Assembly (NCBI GenBank): GCA_027924585.1
Contig: BSBM01000370.1
Coordinates: forward strand, 29,223,501 to 29,287,500
Reading direction: 5' to 3'
Length of the DNA stretch: 64,000 nt
Source of the DNA: Larix kaempferi
Taxonomy: Eukaryota > Streptophyta > Pinopsida > Pinales > Pinaceae
Under the pieces are notes generated by a model. It had not been told where the DNA came from and made no database searches. It saw nothing but the letters and a program-made list of their open reading frames with translations. How positions within the stretch are numbered: position 1 is the stretch's first letter; each line of letters starts with the position of its first letter. The position numbers and the translations under genes were made by a program. This document shows positions 24,500 through 36,108 of the stretch, piece by piece.

Positions 24500-25495
24500 G
24501 TTGACATCGTCCTCATCACCACCACCATCATCATCATCATCTTCATCACCATCAGAAATATACACTGGTGTATATTTCGGTATATACATTGGTGTATATT
24601 CTGGTATATACACCAGTCTATATACCGGAATATACCTGGTGTATATACCGGTATATACACTGGTGTATATTTTGGTATATAGACTGGTGTATATACCGGT
24701 ATATACACCAGTCTATATACCGGTATATACACCAATGTATATACGAGAATATAGACTGGTGTATATACCGGTATGCCTATATACCGGAATATACACCAGT
24801 CTATATACCAGTATATACAATAATCTATATACCAGAATATAACCCAGTCTATATACCAGAATATACACTGGTGTATATACCGTGTACATCATCATCATCA
24901 ACATATTCATTTTGATCCTCATCATCAACGCCATCACCCTACCGAAATATACTCATCATCATCATCCTCCTCCTCATCATCTTCATCATCATCATCGTCG
25001 TCGTCATCACCATCTTCATCATCATCATCGACATCGTTGTCGTCGTCATCACCACCACCACGATCATCATCATCGTCGTCGTTGTCATCACCATCTTCAT
25101 CATCATAATCATTGACATCGTCATCCTCATCATCATCTTCATCACCATCAGAATATACACTGGTGTATATTTCGGTACATACACTAGTGTATATTCCGGT
25201 ATATACACCAGTCTATATATAGGAATATACACTGATGTATATGCCGGTATATAGACTGGTGTATATTTCAGTATATAGACAGGTGTATATACTGGTATAT
25301 ACACCAATCTATATACCGGTATATACACCAGTCTATATACTGGTATATACACCAGTTTATATACCGGTATCTTCTTCACCATCAGAATATACACTGGTGT
25401 ATATACTGGTATATACACTGGTGTATATACCGGTATATAGACTGGTGTATATTCCGGTATATAGACTGGTGTATATACCGGTATGCCTATGAGTA
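22865..25495. repeat. 24-bp self-complementary minisatellite array
   Basis: The array is built from two dyads: TATACCGGTATA (centre CCGG) and TATACACTGGTGTATA (7-nt arms around TG or CA). Together they form a 24-bp unit, CCGGTATATACACTGGTGTATATA, which appears in both orientations. Because 24 is a multiple of three and stops are rare, frames on both strands stay open for hundreds of codons (Y-I-P-V-Y-T-P-V-like octads). None of these should be read as a gene. Some units are shortened (CCGGTACCGATAT near 23880, 24000 and 24095). The array should form long hairpins or cruciforms. Confidence 0.95.
23180..25155. repeat. Three (TCA)n/(ATC)n blocks inside the minisatellite
   Basis: Trinucleotide blocks lie at about 23195-23392, 24325-24557 and 24890-25152. 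Each ends in TTCATCACCATCAGAA and runs straight into TATACACTGG. Two begin after CCGTGTACAT(AA)TCATCATC. A short reverse-complement version (GATGATAATGATGTACACGG) is at about 23035-23057. The blocks give a higher-order unit of [24-mers + TCA block], partly inverted. Confidence 0.9.
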
Positions 25496-25499
25496 CTTC

Positions 25500-27780
25500 T
25501 CCTATAGTTTGGATTGAGTTGGCTACTTCATTGAGACATGTGATGCCATACGATTTTTAGTAGACCTTAGTTTAATAAAGTTTGACTTACCTCCCACCCC
25601 ATAAACCTTTTTAAAGGGAAACTATATACTCATTGAAAGAATCATCAATATTTACATAGGGACAGAGGATCATCTTTAATATATTTTAATCATCAATATA
25701 CTGTATAGGTGTTTATATTTTTTAATTACTTAAATTCCTGAAGATTACTTTCCCTTACCTTCCATTGATCCATTAGTTAATGCAGTAGCCAATTACGAGA
25801 TGATGTGTTTTATGGATAGATTCTCAGGTTCTAATTATATCTTAATCACTAAGGAGGACTGCCGCAAGATTCCCTTCCACTATATTCGTATTTAAATAGA
25901 ATGAAATCCTTCTTAAATACCAGTCCTACTTAAATTATAATAATATTTAATTAGATTAATAGGAGTTGATTTAATAATATTTTGAAGTAGCTTATTAAAA
26001 TAAATGCGACATTTAATGCGCCCCTTACATATTCTTAAAATTATAGAAAACAAATATTTGAAAAACATATAATTTATCAAACATTTGATACCAAAACTCA
26101 CTTCAAGGTGAGTTTATGTCAAATTGGACTATACAACACCAAGAGTCAAAATGAACCATAAAGCACTTGTTACTCTCAATGCAAAAACATGATCCATATT
26201 AATCTATAAAATATGAACATTCTATGACAACAAGGCCTATAGAGTTTATATTGCATAAACATTTTCCCTACCGCTCTATCCAATTACTTTTAGAAGGACA
26301 CTAGATTTGCAAAACATGAACTGTGTTGATCCACACGCTATCAGAAATTTGGAATTGCAAGGATCAGAGTGAGCATTACCTTGTTAATTATAGATATACC
26401 TTTGAATTTTTTTTCACGTCCTCCGGACTTAAAATAGTGAGCATTGTGGGTCCTCTACAAGCCTAAAAATAAATCCAAATATATATATGTTGTATGTGAG
26501 TATGAGTAAGTATATATATAAAATGAGAATTTATAAATCCTTAATTCATATGAGTCACAAAATTTTGAACTTTGAACTTGATTTTTAACTTTTATGGTTG
26601 AATCGTGATGTCTTCTTATAATGAGTTGGAAGTTTAATTTTAATTAATAATTTATGTGAAGATATAAAAATACCAATTAATGGCATAAGATGATATAGAA
26701 TGTTATTTTCTATATTATCATTTATTCTTTAAAATTAAGGATTATTCTTTATTAACATCTTTTCCCAACAAGTAATTTTATATAATGATATTGATAGATA
26801 TAAACATAACATTTCATTATATATATATATATAAATTTCATTTTATTTATAAATACAATTTATATATAATTTTATGAAATGGTTTTTTTAATATAGTTTT
26901 TATAATGTTTATAAATTGATTATTATAATATTTTAAAAAATAATAACATATTCATCAATTTAATTTTTATGAAATGATCATTTATAAAAGTTTATAATGT
27001 CCAAATTTTAGAATTCAATTCAATACATGTATATAAATGATTTTTAAATTGAAAAATTAAAAAAGAGAATTGCACACCCCTCTAACTAAAGAACCTAACA
27101 TGGTTATTTAATCATCACATAGATTTCCAGAAAGGAAAGCAAACCCTGGTTGGTGTGCAAGGGTTTTCATAGAATTAAAATCATATCAACTACTTATCAC
27201 CTCCCACCTTTATATCACCAAAATTTGATAATCTTTTATTACTATATATCTCCACTTTTTACTAGTTTATAGCTACAGTCCTTATACAGAAGGATAATGA
27301 CAATTGTGAACATAATTATTTAATTAGATTAATAGAAGTTGATTTGATAATATTTTAAGGTAGTTTATTAAAATAAACAAGACATTTAATGCAGCCCTTA
27401 CATATTCTTAAAATTATAGAAAAAAATTATTTGAAAAACATATAATTTATCAAACGTTTGATACTGAAACTTTGGAACAAAGATATTCGGAAAATATATG
27501 TTTTATCGCAATCGCGTATTTTATTAGAAACAATGATAGTTGTAATAAATGTGATATTAAAAGTTACAATCCAATTTTGAAATTTGTGCATCTTTATCAG
27601 GAATTTAAAATTAAACATCCTTAATCAAAACAAATGCCATGCTTATTTCAAATATAACATCATTTACTCAAATTTAACATCTCCACTCCAAATTGTATCA
27701 AAATTGATCTACATCAACAATTTTAGAAATAATTATATGCTACCTCTATGACATATGCAGGGCCAACTTACATCAACGCC
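25500..27780. other. AT-rich intergenic DNA with a 170-bp direct repeat
   Basis: The segment 25930-26100 recurs at about 27307-27475 (shared TTACATATTCTTAAAATTAT), about 85% identical and 1.38 kb apart. This could be the ends of a small non-autonomous element, but TG...CA ends and a primer site were not seen. An (AT)n run lies near 26820. No gene is supported. Confidence 0.6.
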
Positions 27781-27899
27781 ATGGATTTCACAAATATGAT
27801 CAAGTTGGAAGAGTGATGCCCTCATCCCAGAAAAAAATTTAAGTGTATAGTCAAAAAGATGACATTCAGATCCAATCACGTGAGAGATCGTATGATGTA

Positions 27900-28440
27900 T
27901 ATGGACAATAAATTCTTCATGTTTTTCAATCTCAGAGGATGCCCAACTAAATTTAGAAGAAGCATTTGTAGTAACTCTGCATCACAAAAAAATATATATT
28001 AATAAATCACTTATTAAATATATTTATTAAAATCAAGCAATATGATTAAAGGATTTATTAAACAAAATAATAAAAAGTAATACACATACCTATTAAAAGA
28101 AACATTATTGATAGTACTATTTCTTATCATGCTCTCTCCAAATTCAAATCTGCAACCGGATGTATGACACATGGAACACCAATTCACATCAACGCTTACC
28201 TCACGATCCCTTTGTCTTTGTAACCATTCTCTCCTTAACTTTCTACCGGCCTCTCTTTGACAAACATGCTCAAATTGGCGAAGTATTTGCTTAATCTTTG
28301 ATAAAAAAATTAAGTATATCATCAAATAGCCGGCATGGAAAACCATTTTCCTTGCTAATCTTGTTTCGAAAGTAGGAAATAAAATGTTCTTGTTGGCTTC
28401 TATCATGGATAGCAAAGAGAAATTTTGAAACATACACATT
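27900..28440 (-). pseudogene. Possible further 3' exons of the MULE gene
   Basis: An open minus-strand stretch at 28439-28014 includes FEHVCQREAGRKLRREWLQR and CSMCHTSGCRFEFGESM. A second piece (near 27950-27790) reads EIEKHEEFIVHIHHTISHVI then LDHICEIHGVDVSW and ends at a donor-like GAT|GTAAGT. Both may be additional tail exons. They could equally belong to a separate decayed gene. Confidence 0.35.
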
Positions 28441-29129
28441 GTCCATAACTGTAAAGAAAAACAAATATTTTAGATTTTAGTATATATAAGAAAATTTATC
28501 GTTACTACAAATGAAAATGGGTATTACAAGTAATATCAAGATTAAATTGTTCTACCTTCATAACCTATAAAACAATAATCATAGATTTGCAACGCCTACA
28601 ACTATCACAAATACAAAAAATACGCATACCCACATATAATTAGAGAGGTTGACATCCATCATTTGTAGCAATTGTTAAAAATGTTACAAAATACAGCATC
28701 AACCACTTTATGAGTTGATAATGTTGAAAATGTGAATTTAACACATAAAATGAAATTTCTTTCATAACATAAATACATATATGACGATGAAAACTCATGT
28801 TGGAATCAATATTAGTTGAAATGTTTGGTAGATAAATATTGGAATAATTAGCAAATGAATAGTTTGTACTGAAGAAAGAAAAAAACATCAAATTTAGAAT
28901 CTTGAAATACTTAATCAGTAGCTAATAAAAAAAATTATTATCACAATATGAAAAGAACTACACTACTACACTATGTGATATATTTAGTAACCGTACTTTC
29001 AAGAAGAAGTTAATTGATTTTCGAGGACAAAGTGTCTTGACAATTAGAGAAAATTGATTGAAATATTGTGTTGAAACTATCAAATATTTTAAATCTATTA
29101 ATCTTTTGTCAAATATTTTCACCTTTGAA

Positions 29130-30330
29130 CAAACAATGTCATGAGTTCAAGTCCGGAATTAATGGCAATGTTGGACCCTTCTTTGATGTGGTTGGCACCA
29201 AAAAATTAGTTGCAATAGCTAAGTTTGACAACGATCTCTGGTGTAGTAGATTGCATGTATCATTCACTTCTACAGCTACTATTGTTGTATCAACCAAAAA
29301 CGAGCTACCCGTAGCAATATTATCGTGCAATAATCGAGGTCGACAAGTTTGAATAACTTGAGATGTGCCTCCCTCAACTGTAACAATAATCACCAAAATA
29401 ATAAGACAATGACAGTAGGCCCAATGAAACAATCAAATATGTCGTAGTTAATGGAAATTAACAAATATTATCAAACCGATATACCTCTATTGCGTAGAGT
29501 CCAATGTTGCACTGAATCTGACCTATGTTCCACATCTCCTTGTTGTCTACAAGAAATCTCCATTTGCTCATTTATGGTTTTATTTTTTGTATGCAACAGT
29601 CCAACAAATTCAAAGTGTGTTTTAGCATAATTTGATTGGCCATGATGATGTGAAATTTCTTGACCAATAGACACCTTTCCTATAAAAATAACCAAGAAAG
29701 TCTTCTCACCATGACCATATGATCATTTAAAAAAATGTGATTGAAATTGATAACAATACCTATACAAGTCTCGTTACTATGTTGTGGTGGGTTGAATGTA
29801 TCATTCCCTTCTATTTCTGCTATTGAATGATTAGGCAACAATGAGGTATCATCGATAGCACTATCATGAAATAATCGAAGTCAACAACTTGGAATAGATT
29901 GAGAAGTGGATCCCTCAACTGTAACAATAATCACCAAAATAATTAGATTATGGCATTGGGTTGAATAATATACCTTATTTCAAATTAAACAAAATTCAGT
30001 ATCATATTGAAATACCTCTATTGTATGGAATATAACGTTGCACTATATCTGATCTGTGATCGACATTTCTTTGCTTTTGAGAAGAAATATTCATTTGTTC
30101 ATCCATGCTTTTCTTTTTTGTGCGAGCTCGTCCGACCCTTTGAAATTTTGTTGCATCTTTTCTTGAGTGCAATGCTTGACCACGTTGTCTTTTTTTATTG
30201 AGCGGGCTCAAAAAACTATGGTGTCTTTGTTTAGTGATCTTAGATGGAGTTATACAACAATTAAACATTTTATTACACTCCTGACCCACATTGTATACCA
30301 AGGTGTTAAGTGCACGTGCATGCTCCAAAC
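29130..30330 (-). repeat. Tandem duplication of two tail exons of the MULE gene
   Basis: Two coding blocks recur in the same order. Block X (...NISSQKQRNVDHRSDIVQ... NRGISI) is at 30330-30002 and again at 29695-29471 (EISCRQQGDVEHRSDSVQ... NRGISV). Block Y (VEGSTSQSIP) is near 29920-29780 and again at 29390-29140 (VEGGTSQVIQ). DNA identity is about 70%, so the duplication is old. Blocks are separated by intron-like AT-rich DNA with GT-AG candidates. Confidence 0.65.
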
Positions 30331-32866
30331 TAGTAGGTTTAATATCTAGTAAACACCTTAGTGTTTGATGAGTTCATGACATAAGAAATTCCATCTCATC
30401 GGCCTCAGACATGGCATTGTCTAGTCTTATAGTTGTTGAATCAACATGGTCAGAGGAATTACCGATAGGAGAATCAAATCCTGGGGGAAACTCTTCTTGG
30501 AATTATGGGCTGGGAGCAGCTGTTACATTTAAATCAACTAGAAATCTAGGCCTCTCAAAAATACTAGAAACATTTGGTGATGCATGCTCACCAAGGGCAT
30601 TTTTTCCTACCAACATGCCAACCTTTAAGGCATGTTTACAAACATTGCCATTCAATTCCCAAGCACAGTTACAGAAGAAAAAAATCTGGCCCTGCATATA
30701 TGACCTTATACCAAGTATCACGAGTATTCTTATTTTGGCTACGAACCCGATATTCATTGGTATTTATTTGATCACATGCACATTCTTCATCTGGGATTGC
30801 ATCTGCTTTGCACTGGGATCTAGCTAGTTGTTCATTGGATTTTTCAGGTCATATAATACCAGCTTCCTTTAAATGTTGCATGTGAATGTAATAAGGTTCA
30901 ACATTTTCCAACAACACATGAATACCCCAGTCAACCCGCCTGTGGCATGCATTGCGTTTCTCATCAAGGTACCTTTTCTTTAAGTACCTATGGTATGACT
31001 CGATTGCATTGTTGGTATCTTGATTTGAATGGGGAAAATTTCTATAAGATTTCGCCCACATATCTAGAAAGTGAAGGGGGTCAGTGACAAAGTAGAAACT
31101 AAAAATAATGAAATAGATTATATAGTTAAAACACAAAGATGTAGACAATACTTACAAATTTTGTTGTTGTCTAGCCAATTAGTTCTGAAATAATTCAAAA
31201 ACTTTTCTTCACCTTGAAATTCATCAAAGATCCGTGCAATTGCATCTTGTACTGAGCGGTCATCCGGACATGAATGCATGATGTCTCCTAAAGCACGAAA
31301 AATTGAGACTCTAGTTTCCTTTCCAATGACTTTGCTTAAAATATTCTTCATCCATGCACGACGAACATGCCATACGCATAATAATATTGATGAATTAGTT
31401 AAACACCTGAAATGACATTACAGTTAAAGAGATTAATGTACGTATATATGTAATGAAACATTAATCTTCTCTCCCGCTCCCCTCTACAAATAATTAATCA
31501 AGTCACCTTAAAGCCTCAATCTCAGCTGCGGCATCATCTGTAATAAAAGCATGAACATGCCAATCTGGATGCTCTTTCATTCCGACTTTAAATAATGCTG
31601 CTAACCATTTTTTAATATCCTCCGATGTATTTCATGAGGAAATAACCCAAGCTATCGGGACACCATTATGGTGTTTGTCGAAAACCATCAATGTATAAAG
31701 TTGATACTACATTCAAATAAACACATAATTATATTATACAAAGTCCACACGTAGGAAATCATTTCAATAACTATAATTAAGTGAGAATCACGATATATGT
31801 GTACTCACCCCATATTTGTTCGTGCTAAATGTAGAGTCCATGGATATAGCATTATAATGTGAGTACTTTATCATCATAGAACGCATCCAACTTGTTTGTA
31901 TACCAATGATGAATGGCTTGTTTTGCACAACATCTTGTTGTTGGTAGAAAAAAAACTTATCTGGAAATTGATTGTACCAATTGTCCACGCTAATTGGATC
32001 ACTCTCGTCCTTGACATATTCTTGTCTTTTTAGTTCATTGTACATGTTTAAAATATCTTGTCTTGTCATTAAGGCATCTCGAGTTGTCCCTGTGAACAAC
32101 TGACCACATTGATGCTCCACGTCATTAATGAATTTATCCCATATCATTGTGACGTTAAAACCATCTTGAACCATCTGTCTCACACTAGCTCGTAGATTAT
32201 CTGTTAGATGTGGAGCATAATTGAAAGCCTGAGGCCTTCCAACTGCATCCTTCCCATGACACACAACACCATATTTGTCACTGTGCCTGCATGCTGTATA
32301 TATAATAACAGCATCAGTTGGTCTCATGACAAGCCGACGCACGATGAAGTGGCATTGACAACCAACTTTAATGCTTTGGCGCGAACTGCGTTTCTTCATT
32401 GTATTTTCAAATGTCGTCGTTGTATGACTATCACCTTGGACTTTACAAGTGGAGTCCGGACCATATGAACACCAATACCTATTACATATCGTTACAATAA
32501 ATTAAAGTTATAGATGAATGTTTTTCTTAATCAACTTGAATGATAAGTTAACAAAATATCTAAGCATGTTTCACACAATCAATTATGAGTAATTATAGAG
32601 ACTCACATAGCATACTCCAAATACGTGTCAAAATGAATTCTTTTGATCTCCTCAAGTTTTCGAGTTCATCAAGTATGAACAACATATTGAATAGGAGCGC
32701 TTTCTCTCACTTGCTCTCCTCTTATAAAATCCTGAAGTATACAATACGGAATAATTGCGACTTGGTCCCCCCAAATTTCTGTCCATGTCAAATCTTCGAC
32801 AGAAAACTCTACCATATCTTCCGGATCTTCAACCTCCAACCCATTTATCTCCTCCCACTTTCCCAT

Positions 32867-33930
32867 TTTAACACCTCTACACAATCACGTACAAAAATAA
32901 AATCTTGATAAACTATTCTAATACAACATTGAAAATAATTACTTAAAAAGTAGATAAACAAATAATGTATATTTACTAATTGGTGAGTGTTTATAAGGTC
33001 TCCATAATTATATAAAAGTAAAAAGTACATTTATTACATATTATTATTTACTAATAAAAGTAATAAATGTTCAATGTATTGGGAATTGACCTGAAAAGGA
33101 AGGATGGGAGAAAAGAGCACAATCAAAGTGGGAGATAGTAAATGTTCACTTATTGCGAACATTTTTAATAAATGAAATTGTGCATACTCTTAAACACTAA
33201 ATATGACTAAGGTTGTAGTCCCTCTATAATAGCGTTGTTTGAATCGCAATAATTTACATGACAAAGTATTTTCTTAGTGTTAAATATCTCCTTCCCACCT
33301 AAACATCCATGCCAACCTGCAACCTATATAAGCTTAGTCTCAAGTGACACTTTCCATTGTCCTTAGATATTAAATATACTATATGATTAAATAGCATATG
33401 TTCTACATATTTCATGAAATGTGAAATGATTTGAAAGTCCTACATTTTGTTGACATGGAGCTTTTGATATCATTGTAATACCATTTATGGGAAATCCATC
33501 ACTCTATAAGTGGAAAGATTAAATACTAGTGATAAAGCAAGGGTCAAAATCTAGCAAAACGAAGCCATCCTTCTTGACCAGTGGAGGTTTGTTTGCTCTA
33601 GAAAATAGTTATAAGTTCAATGCACCCTAGCATATTATCATGTTTTGAATGCATCAAATCTATGCCTAGCACATCGTATTCATCAAGGAATAAGAATTAG
33701 TGAAACAAACTCTTTTGCAAAGGTACTACATGTTAGCCACTCCCTTGGCTCTCCCAAGGAGCAGGGGAAATCTCTGTTTCCTCTTTTCTTTAAAAAGGGC
33801 ATTCAACACATAAACACTATGTACAATGGTGGATATGAAGTCGCTTTCAAACATAAAAGTGATTATAATCTATATTTTATCACATTTATAATTTATTATC
33901 TATATTAAAAACTATTACAAAATTATACTA
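32867..33930. other. Intergenic DNA, no supported gene
   Basis: AT-rich with a locally less AT-rich stretch around 33640-33800. The 87-codon open frame at 33645-33908 shows no recognisable domain. Nothing else is evident. Confidence 0.5.
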
Positions 33931-33949
33931 ATAAATTTCCTTAATTTTA

Positions 33950-34010
33950 TTACCTATTTCCTCATTTTTTAATAAATTATCACAAATGATTGATTTCTTC
34001 TCCTGTGTGA
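33950..34010 (-). pseudogene. Isolated exon related to the exon near 18.0 kb
   Basis: On the minus strand, FTQEKKSIICDNLLKNEEI ends at a donor-like TAG|GTAATA. The DNA block GAAATCAATCATTTG(T/C)GATA continuing through TTATTAAAAAAT is shared with plus-strand 18011-18049. The related upstream exon at 18.0 kb ends with the same KKSIICDNLLKN. This is a second, otherwise unrecognised copy of that gene family. Confidence 0.5.
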
Positions 34011-34084
34011 AATTGGAAGCCAACTGAAAATTATTGGGAGGGGGATCAAATAGGAAGACATCAAATTCTAGGGAGCTAAAAAGT

Positions 34085-34471
34085 ATGCATGGCACGATGT
34101 TGGATCTTGGGGAGGAAAGAATTGTACATGCTGGTGATTTGAGGAACAAATATGTAAATCTTGGAGATGATGTGTAGAAAGTGGATATACATGGGTTGTT
34201 GATATATTCTCAGAATGAAAGGAGTATACTTGGGAATCTCTTTGAAGCTCGACAGCAACAAAATGTGCATGGAAAGCTCTCACACATTTATAATCAATCT
34301 ATCCTGAGTGGGAAGCTGCTCCACACTGATAAACGAAGAAGTGTACATCAAAAACTCTCAAATGATGAGAAACAAATGAGCATACACAATGAAATATTTC
34401 CATCTTCCAATCAAAGGAGTATGCATGGGAATCTCTCAAATGGTCAGGAACAAAGAGGTATATCAATCTAG
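34085..34471 (+). repeat. 39-bp repeat encoding 13-residue units
   Basis: The plus frame from 34085 reads as about nine imperfect units: MHGTMLDLGEERI, then IHGLLIYSQNERS, VHGKLSHIYNQS, VHQKLSNDEKQMS, IHNEIFPSSNQRS and MHGNLSNGQEQRG. The consensus is [VIM]HGKLSNxxxQRS. A TAG near 34175 breaks the frame. The minus strand is also open in places, so the coding strand is not proven. The family is not recognised. Confidence 0.6.
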
Positions 34472-36023
34472 CCTAAAATAAGCTTTGGTTCATTATATTT
34501 CATTTTACTTAATCCTTTCTTAAAACTTAACACTTTTGCCGCAATTATATGTCTTCACAAATCTACAATTATGACAAAGGGAGTTCTAATCACTATTTAT
34601 ACTAGATCACTAGTATTAGAGCATATATGACCACTATTTTGGCATTATTAGACTTGAATCTACAATGACAAAACTTTAGACAAAGTATAATGATGTATGC
34701 TCATGATGTATACCTACTTAAATGGGATATGAGTATAGAGAGCATAAATTTGACCCCACTTCTCCATTAGACCTTACTTTGTGCTCTCCACAATCTCCAG
34801 TTGTGCGTAACACCAACCTCAATGCCTATACTATGAAACTAAAGTCTTGATCCTATCATATCCATTACTAAAGACATAATGTAGAAACAAAGTGAGGTAA
34901 TGTACAATCAATTTACTCAAATGCACAAAACATTTGTGCCTGAAACAACCCCTAAGATATCTACACTACATCAACTTAAATTCCAAAACTTAAATACAAG
35001 ATCAATACTAAATAACCATATGGATGGTTTTCAAACCTTGAGACCCATTTTACAGTCAACTGATTTAACAATGAAGACAATATAGTGACCTTTTCTACAC
35101 TCACATTTCCATCAAAATTAATGCACTTAGATATTGGAAGTCTCATAGTTAATAATGCACAAACAAAGGAGATAAAATCAAAATCTTAGCAAGACAAATA
35201 TACATGGAATTCAGTGAGTTCTAGCCCATTAAGAATTGTCAATACTAGAAACATTTGATGCATATAACTTCATCAACAACTTGATCAAACTGTTCAAAAC
35301 AACATGAATGAGTTGCATGGATTTTTCCTCATTCGGACGTCCAAGAGATTGAGCATAATGAAATACTTAAGTATTAGAGTGGATTGCATCACTACATCCA
35401 AATTGAACTCAAGAACTTGAATATCAACCCACTTGGAGATGCCTATCAATTTTTTACCAAGATAGAAAACAAGTTCTAAGTATACCACCACAATAAAATA
35501 CCACATTATTTATCAATGTAAAAAGTATCTTAGCAAAAAGATAAAATGTGTTCCCATGCTGCAACTATGCACACTAACAAATTTTCTCAAGATAATCAAC
35601 AAGATTACCAAAACCAAATTTTGCACTAAATTCAATGACAACAAAAGCATAAGTAGTTTGGTAAGTGGCATTCTTTCCATAACTTGCCGATGGACTAAGA
35701 TGAAAAGCATTGCATTTGGAAAACCATTATATCATAAATCCAACTAGCATTTACACCTCTATAAAATACTCTTGAATAAACCTAAGCGAACTCTCTAATT
35801 TTGTTGTTCTAATTACATAAGAGGATCCAACACACCAACATGTTAGCTAAGCCAATTGTTTCCAATGTTGTTGGGAATTTGGCTAGTTCTGCCAACAAGT
35901 TCCTAGCTCGAATGCCTTTGGGATATGCACACTAGTCTATATTGATGAGCTTACAAGGGATTCCACACATGAATGTTGTGAAACATCTCTTGTAGGGTTT
36001 TCCCAATGTGGTTTTCCTTGGGG
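34472..36023. other. Intergenic DNA with decayed repeat sequence
   Basis: No gene is supported. Minus-strand open stretches at 35294-35710 have no convincing domain. The segment 35900-36020 resembles the end of a decayed LTR retrotransposon (a minus-strand CCACATTGGGAAAACCCTAC word), but no partner LTR was found in the window. Confidence 0.4.
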
Positions 36024-36108
36024 AAAAAAGAGAGGGTCCAAGGATGACCAATCCCATTGATCTTAAAAAAGAGAGGGTCCAAGGATGACCAATCCCATTG
36101 ATCTTAAA
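36024..36108. repeat. 41-bp perfect tandem duplication
   Basis: The unit AGAGAGGGTCCAAGGATGAC continuing through CAATCCCATTGATCTT occurs twice in a row. The near-perfect match indicates a recent event, such as slippage or break repair. Confidence 0.9.

Larger units (their letters stand above)
27780..32866 (-). pseudogene. MULE-type transposase gene, decayed, multi-exon
   Basis: Minus-strand exons inferred from frame and GT-AG sites are 32866-32607, 32478-31809, 31706-31507, 31406-31156 and from 31063 downward. Phases agree at each junction. Exon 1 begins MGKWEEINGLEVEDPEDMVE and has two adjacent TGA codons near its end. The DDE-type triad is visible: D in AISMDSTFSTNKYG (exon 2 end), D in HAFITDDAAAEIEALR (exon 3), E in NQDTNNAIESYHRY (exon 5). 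CVWHVRRAW in exon 4 is the usual C-x2-H block. A SWIM zinc finger (CNC-x8-CKH) lies at 30673-30632. Exon 3 has a TGA in ISS*NTSED, and exon 5 has a TGA after KEAGII. The tail exons (30330-27900) are partly duplicated. Family assignment to the Mutator/FAR1-related DDE superfamily is firm; activity is not expected. Confidence 0.75.

Noticed and set aside
23022-24842. Long Tyr/Val/Pro-rich open frames on both strands
   Set aside because: They are produced by the 24-bp repeat, whose period is eight codons and which lacks stops in several frames. No start context, domain or splice signal supports a protein.
22865-25495. CRISPR-like array
   Set aside because: Units are contiguous with no unique spacers, no leader and no cas genes, and the surrounding DNA is plant nuclear.
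25930-27475. A short LTR element between the 170-bp direct repeats
   Set aside because: No TG...CA ends, primer site or target-site duplication could be identified; left as a direct repeat.
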